NCBI GenBank assembly: GCA_027061995.1
Contig: JAMOUT010000010.1
Span: 1 to 60,709 of the forward strand
Length of the DNA: 60,709 bases
Direction: 5' to 3'
Source: Candidatus Aminicenantota bacterium
GTDB lineage: Bacteria > Acidobacteriota > Aminicenantia > JAMOAD01
Shown: in pieces, positions 1-7,445 of the stretch
How positions within the stretch are numbered: position 1 is the first letter of the stretch
Layout: every line of letters starts with the position of its first letter
The notes under the pieces: generated by a model
Database searches by the model: none
Seen by the model: the letters and a program-made list of their open reading frames with translations, nothing else
Told to the model about the DNA's origin: nothing
Made by a program: the position numbers and the translations under genes

Positions 1-249
1 CCGCTTGAAGCTTTGAAATGCGGAACTGTTTCAGTATTATCGAATAGAGGCTCTCTAAAAGAGGTTATGGGAGATTCTGGGGTATATGTGGAAAATCCTT
101 TAAATATAGAGGAGATAGTTGAAAAAGTAAAATTTGTTCTTGATAATCGGGATTTAAAAATGAAAATTTTGAAGAATAAGGAGAAAACCTTAAATAAATA
201 CAGCCCCAGAAATTTTAAAGAAAATCTATTGAAAATTTATAATGAATAA
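1..249 (+). CDS. Glycosyltransferase family 4, C-terminal end (truncated by window edge)
   Basis: Reading frame 1 is open from the first base, so the gene begins outside the window. The visible 82 residues start PLEALKCGTVSVLSNRGS and continue to EVMGDSG and ENPLNIEEI. This is the C-terminal nucleotide-sugar binding segment of GT-B fold, GT4-type glycosyltransferases (usual form PLEAMACGTPVI..S..GSLPEVVGDAG). The conserved Glu of PLEA binds the sugar nucleotide in this family. The acceptor and sugar cannot be inferred. It is followed by a GC-rich hairpin shared with the convergent comEA-like gene. Confidence 0.85.
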   Translation, partial: PLEALKCGTVSVLSNRGSLKEVMGDSGVYVENPLNIEEIVEKVKFVLDNRDLKMKILKNKEKTLNKYSPRNFKENLLKIYNE

Positions 250-253
250 TGAT

Positions 254-281
254 AGGGGCGGAATATAAATATCCCGCCCCT
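254..281. terminator. GC-rich hairpin between convergent genes
   Basis: GGGGCGG (255-261) pairs with CCGCCCC (274-280), with an A-T closing pair and further AT pairs toward a small loop. It lies 5 nt after the glycosyltransferase stop and 7 nt before the comEA-like stop. The T-rich side is better on the minus strand, so it probably ends the comEA transcript and possibly both. Confidence 0.7.
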
Positions 282-287
282 TGTCTG

Positions 288-593
288 TCAGGAAACTTTA
301 ATCCTGCTTTTGATTTTTTGGAAAACTTTTTCGCCGATTCCCTTAACCTTCATAATTTCTTCGATTCTTTTAAATTTACCGTGTTTCTTCCTAAAATTAA
401 TGATTCTGTTACCTATTTTTACCCCGATTCTCGGTAGAGTTGATAATTGTGCAACATTGGCAGTGTTAATATTGATTTTTACATGATTAGCGGTAGCCTT
501 AACAGATTTTGCTTTTCGGGCGGCGAAAGACAATGAGGAGAGAAGAAATAATAGTGCGATTAGAATTGTTAAGCATTTGGTTGTTTTATTCAT
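288..593 (-). CDS. comEA: ComEA-like helix-hairpin-helix protein, secreted
   Basis: A 101-residue protein with a Sec signal peptide (residues 1-24, ending SFA) and one ComEA-type HhH domain: ININTANVAQLSTLP, IGVKIGNRI, FKRIEEIMKVKGIG. ComEA-family proteins bind double-stranded DNA outside the inner membrane during DNA uptake, although stand-alone small HhH proteins are also found outside competence systems. The start is supported by AGGAGG 6 nt upstream. A perfect sigma-54 promoter lies at 626-641. The divergent neighbour is a pseudopilin operon, consistent with a pilus/DNA-uptake role. DNA binding itself is inferred from family. Confidence 0.8.
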   Translation of the reverse strand: MNKTTKCLTILIALLFLLSSLSFAARKAKSVKATANHVKININTANVAQLSTLPRIGVKIGNRIINFRKKHGKFKRIEEIMKVKGIGEKVFQKIKSRIKVS

Positions 594-625
594 TTAAAGC
601 CTCCTTAAAAAAGATAAAACTATAA

Positions 626-641
626 TGCAAAAGATGTGCCA
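626..641 (-). promoter_or_regulatory. Sigma-54 promoter for comEA (perfect consensus)
   Basis: Read on the minus strand the sequence is TGGCAC-ATCTT-TTGCA, an exact match to the sigma-54 -24/-12 consensus TGGCAC-N5-TTGCA. The predicted start of transcription is near 615, leaving about 22 nt of leader with the AGGAGG site before the ATG at 593. Confidence 0.75.
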
Positions 642-734
642 AAGAATAAATTCCATTATTGTCCTGACTTATTAAAAGATTTCATTATTATTATATATAT
701 AAACAGTTTGAAGATGATGCTGTTTTTAATTTAT

Positions 735-834
735 GTAAAAAAAACTTTACTTAACGAATTATGATAAAACCGTATTTGATAAATTAGTATAAAAAATTTT
801 ACTTAAAATTATAAAATAGTAAAAAAAATTTTAC
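735..834. promoter_or_regulatory. Three phased 16-bp palindromes, candidate shared enhancer
   Basis: Three related inverted repeats of form GTAWAAAAAAYTTTAC occur at 735-750, 787-802 and 819-834. Their starts are 52 and 32 bp apart, close to five and three helical turns, so all three face the same side of the DNA. They lie about 95-205 bp upstream of both divergent sigma-54-type promoters, the usual distance for activator sites. The rest of the 594-984 gap shows no gene. Function as an activator or repressor site is inferred. AT richness raises the chance of coincidental palindromes, but the shared outer GTA..TAC and phasing argue against it. Confidence 0.5.
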
Positions 835-938
835 ACTGTGAATTCTCTCTTATATCGAATAAAGTTATTATTTTTTAAAAAGATAATAAAATCAATGGAT
901 TACAAATCTTTAGCGGAAGATCGAAGATTAAAAAATTA

Positions 939-954
939 TGGCATGGATTTTGAT
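939..954 (+). promoter_or_regulatory. Sigma-54-like promoter for the pseudopilin operon
   Basis: TGGCAT-GGATT-TTGAT matches the -24/-12 pattern with correct spacing. It keeps GG at -24 and TTG at -12 but has A for the usual C of GC. Predicted transcription start is near 965, 20 nt before the ATG at 985, with GGGAGG in between. Pilin genes are often sigma-54 dependent. Confidence 0.5.
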
Positions 955-984
955 TGATTTGTTTATTCGGTTACGGGAGGAAAC

Positions 985-1296
985 ATGAAAAAAGGGTTTT
1001 CTTATATTGAGGTTCTAATTTCAATAGTTTTGGTAGGTATTCTGATAATGGGCTCCTCATATACAATGGTATCCATACTAAGATTAAAAAGGAGAATCCT
1101 GTATTATGAACAATTTTATAAGATATTAAACAAAGTTTGGAATAAAAGAGATACAAACTGTTTGGATGACAAAGTGCAAAACAGGAAAATCGAATATAAA
1201 ATTCATAGTGGAGAGGACGGGAAGATAATTGAGATTATTGATACAATAAGCGGGCGAAAATATTATATATATTTTTCAAAAACAATAAATTTATAG
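985..1296 (+). CDS. Type IV pilin-like / GspI-like minor pseudopilin
   Basis: A 103-residue protein starting MKKG|FSYIEVLIS: a short basic leader, the prepilin peptidase site after Gly4, Phe +1 and the conserved Glu +5, followed by one hydrophobic helix of about 20 residues. Its small size and first position in a run of four pseudopilin genes suit GspI/PilV. Such proteins are cleaved by a prepilin peptidase (a candidate is at 17483-18262) and join a pilus or type II secretion pseudopilus. GGGAGG precedes the start. The C-terminal part is not recognised. Pilus and T2SS cannot be told apart from this gene alone. Confidence 0.75.
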   Translation: MKKGFSYIEVLISIVLVGILIMGSSYTMVSILRLKRRILYYEQFYKILNKVWNKRDTNCLDDKVQNRKIEYKIHSGEDGKIIEIIDTISGRKYYIYFSKTINL

Positions 1297-1305
1297 GAGG
1301 GGAAT

Positions 1306-1989
1306 ATGAAAAGAGGGATGAGTTTGATTGAATCAATGATTTCTCTGTTTTTATCTGGAATTTTAATCTTATCTTCAACTTATTATATTAAAGATGTGAA
1401 TAGGATAGGAAAGATATCCGAAAAAATATCGAATAGCACGGGTGAAAAAGCTGTTTCATTAACACATCTTATCAGTATTATAAGAGATGCGGGAGAAGGG
1501 ATAGACTGTAATATAGGGTTTGAGTTTGGTGAAGATAGTATAATTATTAGAAAGAACAAGCAAACACTGGTTTTAAAAGAAGATGCTCATAAAGGGGATA
1601 ATCATATTAAAATAATTTCCGGAAAAGTAAAGATAGGGAATAAGCTTGCGATAGATAAAACAATATATAAAATTGTTTCAATTGAAGGGGGTAATTTGAT
1701 GCTTGACAAAGGGTTGAAAAGAGATATTTCCGTAACAAGTGAAGATATAAAGATAATTAAAGAATATAAGATTTCCTATTTCAAGCATAGGGGAATATTT
1801 TTAAAGATAGACAGAGGCCATAATCAACTTGTAACCGATAAATTCAAAAATATAAGTTTTTCCATGTTTAACGGCTCGACTTTGATGATGAAGGGGCTTG
1901 AAAAACAATCGGGGGATTGGAAAGAATTTGAGTTGTATATAGTGATTCCGACACTATCAATTAATGGTGAAAGATATGAAAGGTTTTAG
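1306..1989 (+). CDS. Pseudopilin, GspJ/PilW-like
   Basis: A 227-residue protein starting MKRG|MSLIESMIS with prepilin cleavage after Gly4 and Glu +5. Residue +1 is Met instead of the usual Phe. One N-terminal hydrophobic helix is followed by a globular beta-rich part. Length and place between the GspI-like and the GspK-like genes suggest the GspJ/PilW role in the pilus tip complex. The start has GAGGGGAA upstream, 9 nt after the previous stop. Its 3' end overlaps the next start by 14 nt. Confidence 0.7.
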   Translation: MKRGMSLIESMISLFLSGILILSSTYYIKDVNRIGKISEKISNSTGEKAVSLTHLISIIRDAGEGIDCNIGFEFGEDSIIIRKNKQTLVLKEDAHKGDNHIKIISGKVKIGNKLAIDKTIYKIVSIEGGNLMLDKGLKRDISVTSEDIKIIKEYKISYFKHRGIFLKIDRGHNQLVTDKFKNISFSMFNGSTLMMKGLEKQSGDWKEFELYIVIPTLSINGERYERF

Positions 1990-3325
1990 TTATCTTTATT
2001 CTCTATTTTTTATAGGATTTTTATCAATGATAGTTGCATCCTATTTTACAAGTGTGTCTGTTTCATATCTGTCTCAAAAAGGGGTATTGAACAATGAATA
2101 TTATGATTCGATTTCAAGGGAGTTTTTATCCATGGTATTAAATCAATTGATTAAAAAGATAAATTATTCTCCCGAAAGAATCGAAAGAATCGAAGAACTC
2201 GGGGTTTATAATGATTCGGTTTATCTGTTAAATATAAAAGAGATAAGTTCTCAAATAAAAATAGAGATAAAGAAAGAAGTTATTAAGAAAAACAGTGATT
2301 ATAATGAGATTGAACTTTTTTTAAGAATAAAAGTTCAAACAAATCTTTTAAACATAAAAAAACCATATTATGCGGATATAAAACTATCGATTGTTTCGGG
2401 AAAACTTCCCTATTATTTTTTTCCTCCGTTCGGTGAGTTGATAGAAAATATCTATTTTTACCCCTTTCATAATAAAAAGTTATACAATGGTTATAAACCT
2501 GAAATATATTCAGATATTAATTCCCTGTTAAAAAACATCTTTAAGAAAGAGCGAAACTCGGATTATTTGACTTTACGGGAAAGTTTGAATCTTAAAAAGG
2601 TTAATATCCCTGTGGTTGACGGGCTCTATGTAGGAGATATTGAGGGGGAAAAATATCTTTATCTAAAAGGTGATATTGATAGTATTATTTTGGGAAAAAA
2701 TCAGAATTATCAATTTATATATGCCACACAAGGGGAAAACTCCTTAATGATGAAATATGATAATAATACCCGGGATATGATTATGGAAAAAAACGGTTTA
2801 TCGGAAAGAATACATGGCAGGTTTAATGGTGCTGTTTTAATCGAGGGAAATGTCAAAGAACTTTCATCGGGAGAAATAATAGGCTCTTCGGTTGTGCAAA
2901 ACGGTGATGCTCCGGCTATTCGTGATGGTGAAGAGATAAATTTCATTGTGGCCGGTAACCTGAAAATAGAATCTTCTTTGAAATATGAGGGGATCTCCAT
3001 TGAAAAGGGAAAATTCAGAAGGGAAAAAACAAAATTAAATCTTGTCCAATCCGATAGAAAGCTGTTTGAGACTGAGAAGATAAAGAGTGAAGCATATGTT
3101 TACGGTAAGGAATTACATGGAAATTATTATTTCTCCGATTCCGTCTATACGGATAAAAAACTTAATATATTCGGCTCCATATATTTAAAAGATGAGAGAT
3201 ATAAAGAACTTAAAATATTTGAAGATCCTCTGAATTATATGAATAAGTTGATGATTGCACCTATAACAAAGGGGAATTGGACAATCATAAAAAATATAAA
3301 ACTCTTAGAAATAGGAGAGAAATGA
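1976..3325 (+). CDS. Large tip pseudopilin, GspK/PilX-like
   Basis: A 449-residue protein starting MKG|FSYLYSLFF. The prepilin site is present but position +5 is Tyr, not Glu. Lack of Glu +5 is the hallmark of GspK/XcpX, the large pseudopilin at the tip of the type II pseudopilus. The length also fits this class better than the others. The ATG at 1976 follows GGTGA, while an in-frame ATG at 1964 has no ribosome site, so 1976 is preferred. The stop overlaps the next start as ATGA. The long C-terminal part is not recognised. GspK-like identity is inferred from N terminus, size and gene order. Confidence 0.6.
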   Translation: MKGFSYLYSLFFIGFLSMIVASYFTSVSVSYLSQKGVLNNEYYDSISREFLSMVLNQLIKKINYSPERIERIEELGVYNDSVYLLNIKEISSQIKIEIKKEVIKKNSDYNEIELFLRIKVQTNLLNIKKPYYADIKLSIVSGKLPYYFFPPFGELIENIYFYPFHNKKLYNGYKPEIYSDINSLLKNIFKKERNSDYLTLRESLNLKKVNIPVVDGLYVGDIEGEKYLYLKGDIDSIILGKNQNYQFIYATQGENSLMMKYDNNTRDMIMEKNGLSERIHGRFNGAVLIEGNVKELSSGEIIGSSVVQNGDAPAIRDGEEINFIVAGNLKIESSLKYEGISIEKGKFRREKTKLNLVQSDRKLFETEKIKSEAYVYGKELHGNYYFSDSVYTDKKLNIFGSIYLKDERYKELKIFEDPLNYMNKLMIAPITKGNWTIIKNIKLLEIGEK

Positions 3326-3741
3326 TGAGAAAAAAACAAGGTTTTTCACTGATTGAGATGATGATTTCTTTTTTGATATTAACAATTATTTCATACATGA
3401 TTACCATGAAAACAAGTGATTATTTTAAGGAAATGAAATTTCATTCTGATACATATTCAATCAGAAATATTATACAGAAAGTCAGGGTTAGGGCTATTTT
3501 AAAATATGAAACTCTTAAAATATCATTTAAAGATAATCATCTAAAAATCTTAAAATATGATGGAAAGAAGTGGAGAAAAATTAAAATATATAATTTTAGC
3601 GGGATTACTCTGAAGAGTAATAATACCCCTGTTTTTTATCCTTATGGAACAGTATCAAAACTATTTTCATTATATATAATTTCAAAAAACGGGATAAAAA
3701 AAATCACTATGAATATAACCGGAAGAATTAATATTTATTAA
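3322..3741 (+). CDS. Pseudopilin, GspH/FimT-like
   Basis: A 139-residue protein starting MMRKKQG|FSLIEMMISFLI, a canonical prepilin N terminus with Glu +5. Size and short C-terminal beta domain fit GspH/FimT. AGGAG precedes the ATG at 3322, which overlaps the previous stop (ATGA) and indicates translational coupling. An in-frame TTG at 3277 would add 15 residues before a normal prepilin leader and is unlikely. The gene order is I-J-K-H, whereas classical type II operons run H-I-J-K. Confidence 0.7.
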   Translation: MMRKKQGFSLIEMMISFLILTIISYMITMKTSDYFKEMKFHSDTYSIRNIIQKVRVRAILKYETLKISFKDNHLKILKYDGKKWRKIKIYNFSGITLKSNNTPVFYPYGTVSKLFSLYIISKNGIKKITMNITGRINIY

Positions 3742-3752
3742 AGGAGGGTAAA

Positions 3753-4124
3753 ATGAGAGATGTAAAAAATTATGAGGTATTTTTAAAATCGCATGAAATG
3801 GTGTTGGAAATTTATAATCTGACAAATAAATTTCCCGCCCTTGAAAGGGAAACTCTCGGGAATCAATTGAGAGATTCAGCTTCATCCATTCCCATAGCAC
3901 TAATCAATAGTAATTACAGAAAATCTTCGGTATTTTTCGATTATATCCGAAAAGCTCTCGAAGGTAAGGAAAGATTGGAGTATTTTTTATTATTATCAAA
4001 AGAACTGAAAATATTGGATCAGAATAAATGGGAAAAACTGTATGAGCAACTGACTGTTATAAGTAAAATGCTTGTGGGAATCTATAAGAGAAAAAACGGA
4101 GCAAAAAGCGGAAGTGATAATTAA
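3753..4124 (+). CDS. Four-helix-bundle protein (23S rRNA intervening-sequence type, TIGR02436-like)
   Basis: A 123-residue all-helical protein. Features typical of the family include the N-terminal FLKSHEMVLEIYNLTNKFP, LGNQLRDSASSIP, and a C-terminal pattern of two long helices (SVFFDYIRKALEGKERLEYF). Relatives occur inside 23S rRNA intervening sequences, as stand-alone genes, and as the Avd accessory protein of diversity-generating retroelements. The usual IPSNIAEG signature after the second helix is changed to IPIALINSNY. GGAGGG precedes the start. It ends the pseudopilin operon and is followed directly by a noncoding repeat region with a GTGAGAAGTGGGAAGT tail. No reverse transcriptase or variable repeat is present. 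Confidence 0.75.
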   Translation: MRDVKNYEVFLKSHEMVLEIYNLTNKFPALERETLGNQLRDSASSIPIALINSNYRKSSVFFDYIRKALEGKERLEYFLLLSKELKILDQNKWEKLYEQLTVISKMLVGIYKRKNGAKSGSDN

Positions 4125-4742
4125 TAATCAAAAAGTGAGAAGTGGGAAGTATTAGTCAAGGCTTTCAAGCATCAAAGCCAACAGCGGCGGATCTCCTCTT
4201 GTTTCACTCGCTTCGACCTCCCGATATTAAAATCAAGCATTCGCCACGGCTGACAGGTCTGTTCCAGCTTTTTCAAAACCGTGCCATACAGAGCCTCAAA
4301 GCCAAAAGCCTCGAAGCTTTCTCAAAACCGTGCTATATTCAGTCACAAACCGAAAAGCTTTTTATTGCAGGGCTTTTGGGTTTGCGGTTGAATGCAAATT
4401 TAATTTTAAAAAAAAATATAACAAAAAGGAGCTCGGAGTGAACGAAGTGAATGTAGGAGCAAGAGCTGAGAGCTTTGATAGCGTTAAGCCCAAAAGGTTG
4501 CATTGGAGATTCGGAAGCTATCGAAGCCATAAAAAACTTGCTGTTTTGAGCTAAATAGCTACTGTGCGGGATCTTCACTTTGTTTTGACTTTCCGGGTTT
4601 CCGGCAATTTCAGCCATCCGATTTTGCTGATATATATTAAAAAAAGTTTGAAGATACTTCGATGTTTTGAAAACAGCGTGAGACAATATTCTTCGAAACC
4701 ATTCCATTCTTTTACCTTTTTTATTCGATTTTCGGGGTTAGG
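4125..4742. repeat. Degenerate noncoding repeat region
   Basis: This 618-bp stretch has higher GC than its surroundings and no credible gene. It opens with a short tandem tail (AAGTGAGAAGTGGGAAGT, 4133-4150). TCAAAACCGTGCCATA (4273-4288) recurs as TCAAAACCGTGCTATA (4322-4337). CGGCAATTTCAGCCATC (4602-4618) recurs near 8300. CGCTTCGAC and CGGCGGATC (4185-4217) recur inverted at 24919-24944. Phrases such as AAGCCTCGAAGCTTT recur at 24990. It seems to be a decayed member of a dispersed family. Confidence 0.55.
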
Positions 4743-6143
4743 CTATTCATATTTTATTATGATAAAAAATAGTGGAATTTTATTATTTTTTGCTTCAATT
4801 TTATATATTTCCCCTTTTTTATTGAGGGAATATCTTTTCTTTAACTCTTTATATATTATTATTTCTCCGCGATCATCCCCTCTGTTTATCTTTTTCTTGG
4901 ATGCGTATCCTTTAAAATCAATGGCGAGATTGTAATTTTTATAAACAGCTTTTATTAATCGGATATTATGTTTCTTTTTTAATTTAAAAGTTTCCCCCGC
5001 GTAAACTTTTTTTTCGAGTTTATCAATTTTAACCATTATATATGGTTTTATTTTTACAGGGATAATATTAACTTCACCGATTTTTTTAAAATCATGTTTT
5101 ACTATTATTTTTACCGGAGATTTAATTAAATATCTTTTATCTTTGTCATTATTTCCTCCCCATCCTATTATATCGGCCGCCCATCCGAATTTTCTATTGC
5201 CTATTATACTGGTTATAGAAAATGATGTTGAAGGTTTTTCATAGAGAGTTTCATCATTGGGGAGTATTTTGATTTTATTATTCACATTAAGTGTCAGATA
5301 TCTGAAATCCGGTTTTTCTATCTTTGAGTTTATCTCATTTTTCATTTTAATGCCGAATTCTTTAAAAAGCTCTTTTAATATCATCAGATGATAGTGAACT
5401 TTTAATTCGTCGGATTTAATATTTTTTGATGTTTCAATACCGAAAGCGGGAATATCATATTTCTTATAGGCGAAGTATGTTGCCGTATATCGCATCTCCT
5501 TTAAACGGATCTCTTTATGTTTTAAATAGGTTTTTTGATTCCAAAATGCAAAAAGATGAGCTTTATTATTAATTTCGCTGTTTACCTTTGATACTATTTT
5601 CTTCCCTATTTTCTCCATGTTTATCATTTTATTCATTCTTTTTGAAAAAACTTTTTCTCCGTCAACAATAACACATTGTCCGAAATTTTTATGATATCTT
5701 CTATGAAAACCCCAAGCATCATGAAGATTTATAAAAACATCAGCATGCGCCATCAGTTTTTTTAAGATGTTGACTATTCTTGAGTCCGGATCACCCTTTT
5801 TCTTTTCCTCGGCCTTTGTGAATTTTCTATTCATATCTCCGAAAAATCCTCTGACATTTTTCATAATCGAATAAAAATTGACTCTCGGGACAACTATTAT
5901 CGAGCCCTTTTCGAGTTTTATATCGGTTAATTTTTCCGCTGTAAGATATGCTCCGGGCTCATTTCCGTGTATTCCACCGAAAATCAATATTACAGGGGAT
6001 TTATCTTTTTCAGCCTCAATTCTGACAACAGGAAATTGAAAATCTGTGCTTTTAAGAAACATTGTTTCATAATATAGAGTCGATAGAGAAAATCGTGTTA
6101 CAAAAATGATTAAACACAAAACAACCGCTTTTTTTATTTTCAT
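4743..6143 (-). CDS. csd4: Csd4-like murein carboxypeptidase (peptidase M14/M99), zinc-dependent
   Basis: A 466-residue secreted protein (signal segment about 1-22). Zinc-site motifs are GGIHGNEPG (His59, Glu62) and NLHDAWGF (His141), with a catalytic Glu at FGIETSKN (Glu237). RGFFGDMNRKF and GQCVIVDGE also match the Helicobacter Csd4/Campylobacter Pgp1 family, and the C-terminal ending EIYKIEAKNN resembles that family's last beta domain. Csd4 trims murein tripeptides to dipeptides and gives helical cell shape. H. pylori Csd4 is reported to use Gln as one zinc ligand; here the ligand is the ordinary His. It starts with no gap after the Csd6-like gene, so the pair is co-transcribed. Activity and shape role are inferred. 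Confidence 0.75.
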   Translation of the reverse strand: MKIKKAVVLCLIIFVTRFSLSTLYYETMFLKSTDFQFPVVRIEAEKDKSPVILIFGGIHGNEPGAYLTAEKLTDIKLEKGSIIVVPRVNFYSIMKNVRGFFGDMNRKFTKAEEKKKGDPDSRIVNILKKLMAHADVFINLHDAWGFHRRYHKNFGQCVIVDGEKVFSKRMNKMINMEKIGKKIVSKVNSEINNKAHLFAFWNQKTYLKHKEIRLKEMRYTATYFAYKKYDIPAFGIETSKNIKSDELKVHYHLMILKELFKEFGIKMKNEINSKIEKPDFRYLTLNVNNKIKILPNDETLYEKPSTSFSITSIIGNRKFGWAADIIGWGGNNDKDKRYLIKSPVKIIVKHDFKKIGEVNIIPVKIKPYIMVKIDKLEKKVYAGETFKLKKKHNIRLIKAVYKNYNLAIDFKGYASKKKINRGDDRGEIIIYKELKKRYSLNKKGEIYKIEAKNNKIPLFFIIIKYE

Positions 6144-7445
6144 TTACATATTTATTTTTTCGGAATACATTAAAATTCCTTGCAAATCATAAATCTCTAT
6201 TTTAATAAGTTTGGGGTAAAAATCCTGTCCGTATTTTAATGATAAATTTATCTTTTTCGTAGTTTTTATTTTGAAAAATTTACCTTTTGTTTTAGGAGAT
6301 ATATTTTTAATCTCTTCCATGTATGAAACTTTATTTCGGGTGAAAATATATCCTGAATTATCTTGGTTTAAAACCTTAACAAGAATATATCCTGCAATAG
6401 GGGTTGATATACTGTTTATTATATTAAAGTATAAATTAAACTTTGAATTAATAGGGTCATTTTCCCATTTGAAATTTTCAACTTTTATAAGTTTTTGCCC
6501 CCTGATTATCGCTTTTTTGTTTATCCATTTTTTATTGGCGAGAGCATTTTCTCTTATTATTTTCCATTCTCCGTTTTCCTCTATCCAATATAATCTTTTT
6601 ATCCCTTGAAATTTAGTTCTGTCTGATCTGTATTTCTGGAAAAAGCTCATTAAAACATATTTATCGGTTCTGAAAATCTGAACATCGGAAAGAGTTATTT
6701 TTATATATTTATAAAGTTTATTTAGTCTTGCCTTAAAATTTTTATAATTTGTGTAATCCATATCTCCGCTTTTAAAATTTTTTGAATAATATTTTATATA
6801 TTGATTAATATCTCTGCTTTCCCACCCTTTTTTCCAACTATTAAGAAGGTTTGTGAAAAAATCTCTGTCTATCAATGTTTTTTCATATTTTATAAATTTT
6901 ATCTCTTCAGTATTTATAAGCGGTGTTTTTTCAAGAGTGATTAACGGGGAAACTTTTATAAGATCGCTGTTTCTCATCGCGACACAACCTTTGGTGGAAA
7001 ACGGGGTTAAAGGTTTAAACGGATCCTCTGTTCCGTGGAGCCATATCCCCGAGCCATCTTTATTTTCATATCTATCGAAAGGGTTAGGGTAATTTGTAAC
7101 AAAAGCTTTTATTCCATACATTGGCAAAAGCTTTTTTCTTTCCAAAATTTTATTAAAGAAATATATTCCGAGCGGTGTTTTTTCATCCCCCTCATATATT
7201 TTATCCCCATTATTTTTTCCTGTTGTTATTGTGAAAACCATAAGCGGCTCTTTCATTCCCCCTTTGTATATATACATTTTTTGACTTTTCTTTTCGACAA
7301 GTATAGCATAATCGTTTTTTGATAAAAGAATTATATTGTAAGGGTATAAATTTTCTTTGTAAGAGTATCCGTATAATTCTATTGCTATTAGTAATACTAT
7401 AAGAAGCAGTATTTTAACTTTTTTTGATAAATTTTTCATATCCAT
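6144..7445 (-). CDS. csd6: Csd6-like L,D-transpeptidase-fold murein peptidase with NTF2-like domain
   Basis: About 433 residues: a membrane/signal segment, a YkuD domain at about 40-180 (GIWLHGTEDP with His137; STKGCVAMRN with Cys154 and Arg158), then an NTF2-like domain at about 200-310 (FFTNLLNSWKKGWESRDI to ENGEWKIIREN) and a C-terminal beta part. This YkuD plus NTF2 architecture is that of H. pylori Csd6 and Campylobacter Pgp2, an L,D-carboxypeptidase that turns tetrapeptides into the tripeptides used by Csd4. The ATG at 7445 has GAGG 9 nt upstream; ATGs at 7460 and 7439 are alternatives. It overlaps rph. A true L,D-transpeptidase role is the main alternative. Confidence 0.72.
   Translation of the reverse strand: MDMKNLSKKVKILLLIVLLIAIELYGYSYKENLYPYNIILLSKNDYAILVEKKSQKMYIYKGGMKEPLMVFTITTGKNNGDKIYEGDEKTPLGIYFFNKILERKKLLPMYGIKAFVTNYPNPFDRYENKDGSGIWLHGTEDPFKPLTPFSTKGCVAMRNSDLIKVSPLITLEKTPLINTEEIKFIKYEKTLIDRDFFTNLLNSWKKGWESRDINQYIKYYSKNFKSGDMDYTNYKNFKARLNKLYKYIKITLSDVQIFRTDKYVLMSFFQKYRSDRTKFQGIKRLYWIEENGEWKIIRENALANKKWINKKAIIRGQKLIKVENFKWENDPINSKFNLYFNIINSISTPIAGYILVKVLNQDNSGYIFTRNKVSYMEEIKNISPKTKGKFFKIKTTKKINLSLKYGQDFYPKLIKIEIYDLQGILMYSEKINM

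Noticed and set aside
3753-4124. Diversity-generating retroelement (Avd-like four-helix protein)
   Set aside because: There is no reverse transcriptase, template repeat or variable repeat nearby; only the four-helix protein is present.
4142-4707. Several open frames of 74-122 codons on both strands
   Set aside because: They lie in repeat-like, GC-richer DNA, have no ribosome sites and no protein-like pattern; they overlap each other on both strands.
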